Below, one piece after another: positions 56,739 to 64,000 of a stretch of 64,000 nt of DNA; position 1 is the stretch's first letter; each line of letters begins with the position of its first letter. This DNA is from Pseudomonas fluorescens (lineage in GTDB: Bacteria; Pseudomonadota; Gammaproteobacteria; Pseudomonadales; Pseudomonadaceae): assembly GCF_902497625.1 (NCBI RefSeq), contig NZ_CABVGX010000015.1, positions 48,529 to 112,528 of the forward strand, read 5' to 3'. The position numbers and the translations under genes were made by a program. The notes below the pieces were generated by a model. That model saw only the letters and a list, made by a program, of their open reading frames with translations, ran no database searches and had not been told where the DNA came from.

Positions 56739-59700
56739 AGCAGTTCTCCCTGAACCCACGCAGGTTCGGCTTTGAGTACCGGCTTACCCTGGAACAGACG
56801 ATCCAGACGCTCGATCAACTCTTTTGGCGGACGGGCAAAATACACACCCTGGCTCTGCGCACGCGTACCGCGCAGGAACAGGTACACCGCACCGCCCACA
56901 TGCCGTTCGTAATCGTAATCGGCAAGGCGCGCTTTCAGTTGGCGGTGCAGTGCCAGCAGATACAGCACGTATTGCAGGTCGTAACGATTATCCAGAATCG
57001 ATTGCTCCATGGCTTGCTCGGTATATGCCATGTCGTCGACACCCAGCCAGTTGGATTTGTAGTCTGCGACGTAGTAACGGCCATCATGTTCGAAGGTCAG
57101 GTCGATGAAACCTTTGAACATGCCATTGAGCAGCACCGGCTCTGCTGCCACTCGAGCAACGCCGTTGTGAGTGTGCTGACAGACCAGCTCGTCGAGTTCC
57201 AGCACATCGACTTTATGGCTGGCGAACCAGAACTCCATCTCGACACGATACTGGCTCAATCCCTCGAGAATCACCGGCGCTTGATCGGCACCAACCGGCA
57301 GCGGCGATTTCAGCAGGTGTTGCAGCCAGTCGCTCAATGTCGAGATCCAGCCTTCCCAACCACGGCGATTGCAACGACGAGCGATGGCGTCTTCTATGGC
57401 TTGAGGCGTTGCCGTGAAACCTTCGTCACCGGCCCATTCCAATAGACCATGAAGGAAAGTACCCGGGCCGGGACCGCGCGGGAACCGATGAATATCGGCA
57501 CCTCCGCTGATAATTTCTCGCGGCGCTTCAGGATCGAGGCGCTCATCATCGAACAGCTTTTGCGCTTGCGGACTCTCCGGCGCTTCGTCACTGCCCACGC
57601 TCAGACTGTCGCCGATTCGCAAGGCGCTGTAGGAGGCAATCCACCAGTTCTCGCTAGCCTTGCGACTGGGAACCAGCGGCGCGAGTAACCGCGCATTGTT
57701 GGGTGGCGGATGGTACTGCTCGGCCGTCGGCTCGAGCATCTCGGCGTAAACAAGCGCCGGACAGTCCTGCTGCAAATCTTCAAGCCAGCGCTTCAAACCT
57801 GCCGACTCGGCCAGCGGCGCGCCACCGCCGAGCAAATACCCCAAGGCCGAGAGGTGCAGCACCGAACTGTTGTTATTGCCCCGTTTCAGATCAGTGACAC
57901 CCAGCCAACAGGCATGCTGCGCGCGAGTGAGCGCGACGTAGAGCAAGCGCAGATCCTCGGCCAACCGCTCATCATCCGCCAGCGCAATGAGCTCCGGCGT
58001 GGGCTTGAGGGTCATCTGCGGCTTGCCGTTTTCATCATGGTAATGCAGCGGCAAACGGCTGCCGTCCACTGGCTTGGCCGAACAAATAAACGGCAGAAAC
58101 ACCAGGGGATATTCGAGCCCTTTGGATTTGTGAATAGTCACAACCTTGACCAGTTGCTCATCACTTTCCAGGCGCAGGATCTGCTCCTCACCCGCCTGCC
58201 CGGACAAGGCCAGATGCTCGGAGAAATAGCGGATCAGTGCCTGCTCACCATCAAGCTCGGCGGCTGCCTGTTGCAACAACTCGGACAGGTGCAACAAATT
58301 GGTAAGAACCCGTTCGCCATCGCTGCGGGCGACCAATGTCTGCGGTAAGCGGAAGTCATGCAGCAAGCGTCGCAGCATTGGCAGCACGCCCTGCTTGCGC
58401 CAGAGTTCGCGATACCCCCGGAATTGCATGACCCGCGCTTCCCAGGCCAATTCGTCCTGATTGAGACGCTCCAGTTCCGCCAGCGACAGATCAAGAGTGA
58501 TGCACGCAAGAGCGGCCCTTAATGTCCGCTCGATATCCGGTTCTGCACAGGCCTTGAGCCAGACCAGCAAGTCGTGAGCTTCCTGAGCGGCGAACACCGA
58601 GTCCTTGTCCGACAAATAAACGCTGCGTACACCACGATCGGACAGCTCTGCGCGGACGGCCTGAGCCTCTTTACCATCGCGCACCAGAATGGCGATATCC
58701 GCCGGCAACAGACCTTTGAAGTCTTTGCCCTCCTGCATGAACCCTGCAGTCCCCTGCTGACCACCGTTGAGCAACGCGGTGATTTGACTGGCGCACGCCG
58801 CGGCCATCTGCTGCCGGTAACCGGCACCGGACAATGGTTGATCAGCGGACAAATGCCAGATGTTCAGAGCGGGGGGCAACTGACCGTCGACGCTCAAAAA
58901 CTCTTTGCGCCCCTGAGACCCGACCGGCAAAAAAGGCACAGGGTTTTCGCCTGTCTTTTCCCGAAACAGAAAGGCGCCCCGGCCGGACTCGCGCAATTCG
59001 GCCCGCTGGAAAACATGGTTCACCGCGCTGACCATGCCGTGGCTGGAACGGAAGTTGGTGCCCAGCGTGTGCAGTCGACCTGTAGTCGCCAGACGGGCGC
59101 GCAAGTAGGTATGAATGTCGGCGCCACGAAAAGCGTAGATGGCCTGTTTCGGATCACCGATAAGGAACAGGCCGCTCTCAGGATTGTTGTCTTCGATGCG
59201 ATAGATGGTTTCGAAGATCCGATACTGCACCGGATCGGTGTCCTGAAACTCGTCGATCAGCGCCACTGGAAACTGGTCGCGAATCAAGGTAGCCAAGCGC
59301 TCGCCGCCTTCGGACTGCAGTGCGGCATCGAGGCGCAACAGCATGTCATCGAAACCCATTTCTGCGCGGCGACGCTTTTCTTCTTCGAAGCGCGCGCCTA
59401 CCCAGCGTGCCGCGTGCTCCAGCACCGCCGCGTCAGGGCTTGGCAAGCCTTCAAGGCTGGCCTTGAGCCCGGACATCGCATCCAGTCCGGGGTGATTGGG
59501 CACGTCGCCTTTTTTCCAGGCTTCGGCCATTCCGTCGGGCGTCAGCCGAATGAAACCGGTACCGATGTCCAGCACCTCGATGGATTCATCTTCAGCCCAG
59601 GCTTTCATTTTTTCGAACCAGGGTTCGAAATAACGCGCCTGCATCTTGCGGCCATCGACACTTTTGCTTTCGACGCCTGCGTAACAGATCGCGAGCAGTT

Positions 59701-60427
59701 CGTCAGCCCACTGCCGCCATGGCATCTTGAGTTCGAGCAAAGCAGTGCTACGTTCCAGCAGAGATTCGGTGATCAGATCAACCGGACCTTTACCTTCAAT
59801 ACTGTCGCGCTGGCTGGCGAACAAACCACGTACCCGCGGCAGTAATGCTGCCGGCCCGCCCCAGTTGGTGCGAACCCAATTCAACGCATCGCCCTGCATC
59901 GGGTAGCAATGAAGTCGCCAATAATCACGCAGGACTTCGCCCAGCAAGTCGCTGTGATCGGTTTCCAGCGACTGGGTGAACAGGCTGCCACTGTCGAAGG
60001 CGTGTTCGCGCAACATCCGCTGACACCAACTGTGGATGGTCGAGACAGCTGCTTCGTCCATCCATTGTGCTGCGATGTCCAGGCGATTGGCACAGCCGGA
60101 CCATTGCTCGGGAAGGTACTCCTCACGCAAATCGGCAATGAGTGCATCCGGTGCGGGCGTTTCATCGCGGAAGTACCGCGCGGCCTCTGCAAGGCGCGTG
60201 CGAATACGCTCGCGCAACTCTTTGGTCGCCGCGTCAGTGAAGGTCACGACGAGGATTTGCGGCGGCAATAATTCACGGCCGAACCCGCTGATAGCTCCGC
60301 CGTGGCCGAGTACGAGACGAAGGTAAAGCGCAGATATGGTAAACGTCTTGCCAGTCCCGGCGCTGGCTTCGATCAGTTGACTGCCGCGCAACGGGAAAGC
60401 CAGGGCCAGAGGCGTTTTTTTAGTCAT
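56735..60427 (-). CDS. recB: Exonuclease V beta subunit RecB
   Basis: A 1230-residue UvrD-type helicase and nuclease. ATG 60427 overlaps the recC stop (ATGA). Walker A is ASAGTGKT (21-28), then IDEFQDTDPVQYR (Walker B), VTIHKSKGLEYPLVFLP, and the C-terminal nuclease with DLTFEHDGRYYVADYKSN (metal Asp and Lys). It unwinds DNA 3'-5' and cuts both strands; Chi changes its activity. Full length compared with E. coli RecB (~1180). Coupled at both ends to recC and recD. Confidence 0.95.
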   Translation of the reverse strand: MTKKTPLALAFPLRGSQLIEASAGTGKTFTISALYLRLVLGHGGAISGFGRELLPPQILVVTFTDAATKELRERIRTRLAEAARYFRDETPAPDALIADLREEYLPEQWSGCANRLDIAAQWMDEAAVSTIHSWCQRMLREHAFDSGSLFTQSLETDHSDLLGEVLRDYWRLHCYPMQGDALNWVRTNWGGPAALLPRVRGLFASQRDSIEGKGPVDLITESLLERSTALLELKMPWRQWADELLAICYAGVESKSVDGRKMQARYFEPWFEKMKAWAEDESIEVLDIGTGFIRLTPDGMAEAWKKGDVPNHPGLDAMSGLKASLEGLPSPDAAVLEHAARWVGARFEEEKRRRAEMGFDDMLLRLDAALQSEGGERLATLIRDQFPVALIDEFQDTDPVQYRIFETIYRIEDNNPESGLFLIGDPKQAIYAFRGADIHTYLRARLATTGRLHTLGTNFRSSHGMVSAVNHVFQRAELRESGRGAFLFREKTGENPVPFLPVGSQGRKEFLSVDGQLPPALNIWHLSADQPLSGAGYRQQMAAACASQITALLNGGQQGTAGFMQEGKDFKGLLPADIAILVRDGKEAQAVRAELSDRGVRSVYLSDKDSVFAAQEAHDLLVWLKACAEPDIERTLRAALACITLDLSLAELERLNQDELAWEARVMQFRGYRELWRKQGVLPMLRRLLHDFRLPQTLVARSDGERVLTNLLHLSELLQQAAAELDGEQALIRYFSEHLALSGQAGEEQILRLESDEQLVKVVTIHKSKGLEYPLVFLPFICSAKPVDGSRLPLHYHDENGKPQMTLKPTPELIALADDERLAEDLRLLYVALTRAQHACWLGVTDLKRGNNNSSVLHLSALGYLLGGGAPLAESAGLKRWLEDLQQDCPALVYAEMLEPTAEQYHPPPNNARLLAPLVPSRKASENWWIASYSALRIGDSLSVGSDEAPESPQAQKLFDDERLDPEAPREIISGGADIHRFPRGPGPGTFLHGLLEWAGDEGFTATPQAIEDAIARRCNRRGWEGWISTLSDWLQHLLKSPLPVGADQAPVILEGLSQYRVEMEFWFASHKVDVLELDELVCQHTHNGVARVAAEPVLLNGMFKGFIDLTFEHDGRYYVADYKSNWLGVDDMAYTEQAMEQSILDNRYDLQYVLYLLALHRQLKARLADYDYERHVGGAVYLFLRGTRAQSQGVYFARPPKELIERLDRLFQGKPVLKAEPAWVQGELL

Positions 60428-63400
60428 GACCGCGCCTCCTCGCTGGCCAGTGATCGCCATCGAGCCTCAAACATCGGTTTGTACAAAGCGTTGCACCAGT
60501 CAGGGAAGGTTTCATCGGCAATCAGTGCGTCGTAATCGACGAATTGTCGGAGAAGCGCAGGGCTTTCGCGACGCTCGCCTTCGCTGGTTTGACCGTCGCC
60601 TTCATAAGCTTTGCGGGCAGCGGCGTCGGCTTTTGCTGGATCTGTATGAGCGAGCCAGGCGAACGCAGTTTTGACGGCAATGGGCAACGGCAGGCGCATG
60701 CCTGAGCGCCAGGCCATCAACAGATCGCCCAGCGTGCTCAGTGCGGTTGTTTCGTCCATCGGTTCCAGCAGCAGTGTATCGTCACTTGCCACCAAGGCAG
60801 TGGTCATCGCCATCCCGCTGGCGCAGGCCACCAAGTGATTGACCCAAGGTCGCGTGAGGCGATGCCATTTTCGCGATTTGATCGAGCCGATGCTGTTGGG
60901 AATGGTGGTCAGTGACAACAAGCCACCGTCAGCCCGTTGATGCAGGCCACTCAGCCAGCCTTCAAGACGTAGACCTTGCGACTCCAGGCTTACAGGCAGT
61001 GCACTGCTGAGCGGTGTTGGCCACAACGCAAGGATCTGGTTGTAACGTTGCAACAGGTCCGGCAACGGTTCGATCAGCTCCCGCTGAATGTAATCACCAA
61101 ATCCGGCCAAGGGTAGCAAGCCACTGTTTTGCAGACGTCTGGCCTGCGCTTCGAGCGCGTGATCGACCCGATCCAGCTGGCCCATCGCGGCCTCGAGCAA
61201 ACTGTCGCTGAGGTTATAGCGCTGGAGTGCGTCCAGTACGAACGGCTCTTCGTCGGGGAGAGGTACTTCAGTCGCTTCGAAAAACACCTTGAGGCGCTGA
61301 CTGAAAAAATGTCTGACCGGATTGCGCAGAAAATCCTGCAACTGTCCCAGGCTTAAAGGTTCTTCCTGGATATAGTCGTCAAGCCATTCGCTAGCATTGT
61401 TTGCTGTATCGGCTTGATGGAGCACCTGCCATTCAGTGGCGTAGCTGAAGAGCGGATCGCCTTCATGGAAATAGCGGGCGCTGAAGGGTTGCAGTGGATG
61501 TTCCTGGGTCAACGCTTCAAGCAGGTTTTCGTCGGTACCGGAGAGTCGCCAGCCGCTGGCAAGATGGTCGCGCAACTGGCCGATCAATACTGAAGCCGGG
61601 CGCTCGCTGTTGTCCCGAATGCTGCGCCCGATCCAACTGATGTACAGCTGATCTCGAGCTGAAAGCAACGCCTCGAGCAGCAAATAACGGTCATCTTCGC
61701 GCCGGGAACGATCACCGGGACGGTAATCGCTGCCCATCAGGTCGAAGTCCAGCGGTGGCTGCGCACGCGGGTAATCGCCATCGTTCATGCCCAGCAGGCA
61801 CACCAGTTTGAACGGGATTGCGCGCATGGGCATCAAGGTGCAGAAGTTGACCGAGCCTGCCAGAAAGCGTTGGGATAACCGCCCTTGATCGAGACCGGCC
61901 AGCCAGGCCTCGCGAACCACTGTCAGCGGCAATTCATCGTGCAAACCGACGGACTCGCAGGTGTCCAGCCAGGTCTCTCGCAACTCTTCAAGCTGAGCCA
62001 GTACATAGTCGTCATGTTCGTTACTGGCCTGGAAGAACAGCTGCACCAAGGCTTGCAGCCGTATGCCCCATTGTTTCGGGGTTGCCGGATGAGACAGTTC
62101 CTGATGAGCAACTTCCAGCGTATCCAGTAGCGCGACGAGAGGCCCGATCAGTGCCGCATCAAGACCACCAATCTCATCGTAGGGCTCAATTCCTTCACAA
62201 GCACTGGCGCTGCCGACGGCATAGCCGAGCAACATCCGGCGCAACCCGAAACGCCAGCTGTTTTGTTCCAGTTGCGGTGGCAGGCCCAGACCCGCTCGCT
62301 GCTCGGCGTTCATGCCCCAGCGGATACCCGCACCTTCGATCCAGCGATGTAAAGTCGGAAGGTCGCGCTCCTCGACTCCAAAGCGCGCGCGCAATGCGGC
62401 GACATCCAGCAAATCGAGGATCTCGCTGACGGGAAAACGACTGTCGGGAAGTTTGAGCAGATGTTCGACCGCAATCAGCAGCGGATCTCGACCGCGCTGA
62501 CCTTGGTCGGTAAGGGTGAACGGAATGAAGCGGGGATCCTGTCGCTCCATCTGACCGAATACGGCGCGAATATGCGGTGCGTAACTGTCGATATCCGGGA
62601 CCATCACAATGATGTCGCGAGGTCGCAAATCAGGATCGGCACTAAAGCGTGCGAGCAACTGGTCGTGGAGTATTTCAACTTCTCGCTGGGCACTGTGGGC
62701 GATGTGAAAACGAATGGATGTGTCTTTCTTTACATCGACTGCAGGCCAATGCTCACGGGTTTCACTTAATGGGCGCAGTTCCAGAATATCGTCCTGCAGT
62801 TCATTGAGCATGCTCTGCGGCTGGCTATCACTGAACAGGTCGATGCGCCCGTCGCGGAAGGCAGCGCGATAGCTGTTCGGATCGTCATAGCTATCCAGCA
62901 GGTTGATGTAGTCCCGCCCTTGCTTACCCCACGCGGCGAGGAGTGGGTGAGCATGCTGATGCAGTGTTTGCGGGTCGAGCACGACTGGCATGCCGCTCTT
63001 GCGCGCCTGCCGTTTGTATTGATGCCTTAGCAGGTCTTTATCGGCGACGATGTCTGCCCAATGATGGCGACACGGGTTATGCACACAGAGCAAGACCTGA
63101 CTGAAGCGTGCCAGTCCCGCCAAGGCTTCCAAGGCTTGGGCTGGCAGTGAGGAAATGCCGAAAACGATTACTCTGGAAGGTAGGCCATCGGGCGCAACGT
63201 CGAGGCTGTTGATCCGTTCGATAAACCGTTGATGGACGCCCGCTCGACTCTGCGCCATGCCTTGTTCACCGACATCCAGCAACAATGCACGCCACAACTC
63301 CGCCTGCCAGCAATTCGCCGGGGTAAGGGGTTTGGCTTCCCCTCGAACGCTACGTAATTGATGCCGACCGTCTGCCCAGTCTTCGAGCCAGTCAGCCCGG

Positions 63401-63876
63401 TAGACCTGATATTGGTCGAACAAGTCAGCCAGGCGCTCGGCGAGCTGATAGCGTTTACGCAGATCGGTGTCATTCGTAAGGAAGCGTTGCAAGGGTTCGA
63501 AGTGCGGTTGATTGATCAACTGCGGCAGCAGACGCATGAGGCGCCAGGTCAGCGGGGCTTTATCAAGCAAGGATTTGACCGGGATTTCATTTCGACCCAG
63601 CACCATGCGGTACAACTGCCACATGAAGCTGCCCGGCAGCTGCACGTCAATGGCTGCGGCAATGCCGCATCCGCCCGTATCGTCTTCCTCAGGATCTTCC
63701 GCGAGCGCCAGCTTCAGCCATTGCGCGATACCGTTGCTCTGTACCAGAGCAATTTCGTTTTCCAAGGGAGCCAGAGGGTAGCGCCGCATCCAGCTGACCA
63801 CCAGGCTGCGCAACTCGTCCAGGCGGTTACCGTGAACCACCATAAAACCAGCATTGAGGGACGTTGCGTCCGGCAT
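60424..63876 (-). CDS. recC: Exonuclease V gamma subunit RecC
   Basis: A 1150-residue protein. ATG 63876 is preferred because AAGGAAG lies upstream; an ATG at 63900 would have none. It has the RecC fold of inactive helicase domains (N-terminal MVVHGNRLDELRSLVVSWM, later CLLGMNDGDYPR near residue 695) and an inactive nuclease-like C-terminal part. RecC recognises Chi and guides the split strands. First gene of recC-recB-recD in this direction; the order matches many pseudomonads. Confidence 0.95.
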   Translation of the reverse strand: MPDATSLNAGFMVVHGNRLDELRSLVVSWMRRYPLAPLENEIALVQSNGIAQWLKLALAEDPEEDDTGGCGIAAAIDVQLPGSFMWQLYRMVLGRNEIPVKSLLDKAPLTWRLMRLLPQLINQPHFEPLQRFLTNDTDLRKRYQLAERLADLFDQYQVYRADWLEDWADGRHQLRSVRGEAKPLTPANCWQAELWRALLLDVGEQGMAQSRAGVHQRFIERINSLDVAPDGLPSRVIVFGISSLPAQALEALAGLARFSQVLLCVHNPCRHHWADIVADKDLLRHQYKRQARKSGMPVVLDPQTLHQHAHPLLAAWGKQGRDYINLLDSYDDPNSYRAAFRDGRIDLFSDSQPQSMLNELQDDILELRPLSETREHWPAVDVKKDTSIRFHIAHSAQREVEILHDQLLARFSADPDLRPRDIIVMVPDIDSYAPHIRAVFGQMERQDPRFIPFTLTDQGQRGRDPLLIAVEHLLKLPDSRFPVSEILDLLDVAALRARFGVEERDLPTLHRWIEGAGIRWGMNAEQRAGLGLPPQLEQNSWRFGLRRMLLGYAVGSASACEGIEPYDEIGGLDAALIGPLVALLDTLEVAHQELSHPATPKQWGIRLQALVQLFFQASNEHDDYVLAQLEELRETWLDTCESVGLHDELPLTVVREAWLAGLDQGRLSQRFLAGSVNFCTLMPMRAIPFKLVCLLGMNDGDYPRAQPPLDFDLMGSDYRPGDRSRREDDRYLLLEALLSARDQLYISWIGRSIRDNSERPASVLIGQLRDHLASGWRLSGTDENLLEALTQEHPLQPFSARYFHEGDPLFSYATEWQVLHQADTANNASEWLDDYIQEEPLSLGQLQDFLRNPVRHFFSQRLKVFFEATEVPLPDEEPFVLDALQRYNLSDSLLEAAMGQLDRVDHALEAQARRLQNSGLLPLAGFGDYIQRELIEPLPDLLQRYNQILALWPTPLSSALPVSLESQGLRLEGWLSGLHQRADGGLLSLTTIPNSIGSIKSRKWHRLTRPWVNHLVACASGMAMTTALVASDDTLLLEPMDETTALSTLGDLLMAWRSGMRLPLPIAVKTAFAWLAHTDPAKADAAARKAYEGDGQTSEGERRESPALLRQFVDYDALIADETFPDWCNALYKPMFEARWRSLASEEARS

Positions 63877-64000
63877 AAAGGCTTCCTTGGAAAATATCAA
63901 AAGCTAGGGCCAGACCTTAGCATTGTCGGACGTCCAAGACAGCCAAACGCTGTCCGAAGATGCTGTACGAACTTTCCTGCGGGCAAAACAAAACCCCTAC

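Noticed and set aside
63901..64000. Feature after recC at the right edge
   Set aside because: The last 100 bases hold only the recC promoter region and what may be half of a terminator (GCGGGCAAAACAAAACCCC); it is cut by the window edge.

Overview
This window looks like a chromosomal segment of a fluorescent-group Pseudomonas. The evidence is a complete pel exopolysaccharide operon with an adjoining pelX-type epimerase, an mmsAB valine-degradation pair, a lut/dld lactate operon, recCBD, and several Pseudomonas-style REP/REPIN palindromes (GGAGCGAGCCTGCTCGCGA-like and GCAGCCTGCGGCAGCTCC-like). No species is claimed.

Layout. 1-3868: the end of a lactate-utilisation operon (lutB tail, lutC, FAD/Fe-S D-lactate dehydrogenase). 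4002-4852: two tandem 92-residue secreted paralogues of unknown function. 4948-5345: ssrA (tmRNA). About 5346-22371: a mobile island inserted at the 3' end of ssrA. 22563-23733: a lipoprotein gene and ohr. 23915-37043: pelGFEDCBA and pelX, all on the minus strand. 37803-39722: a chemoreceptor. 39943-43626: a D-amino-acid salvage cluster (GntP-type permease, RpiR regulator, N-acyl-D-amino-acid deacylase). 44023-50717: a SulP transporter, an SDR-fold dehydrogenase, two LysR regulators, mdaB, a TSUP permease and a small cupin. 51123-54657: mmsB, mmsA and a divergent LysR gene. 54654-63876: recD, recB, recC.

The island is the most interesting part. It carries a P4-type tyrosine integrase, an AlpA-type regulator and a Rha-type regulator, several small unknowns, and a replication-like pair (Toprim protein plus DUF927 ATPase). 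These are followed by 1.3 kb of DNA dense in repeats: GGGAACC iterons, a 7-bp tandem repeat, and three 111-bp direct repeats that each open with a palindrome or near-palindrome. The order initiator gene, iterons, long direct repeats resembles the ori/crr arrangement of satellite phage P4, so this is proposed as an undescribed replication origin of the island. Next comes a 1-kb unit with one unknown gene between ~120-150 bp inverted ends built from 22-bp repeats, without a transposase. The cargo is a full type I restriction-modification operon (hsdM, hsdS, hsdR), a decayed Fic fragment and an ankyrin-repeat gene. Both island ends hold a pair of TGTATGCC-like octamers 12 bp apart, likely integrase arm sites. 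The right att site is an imperfect copy of the ssrA end.

The other genes form ordinary metabolic and repair modules. Pel proteins make and export a cationic exopolysaccharide under c-di-GMP control (the RxxD site is present in PelD), with PelX likely supplying UDP-GalNAc. RecBCD repairs double-strand breaks. The mms genes degrade valine intermediates.
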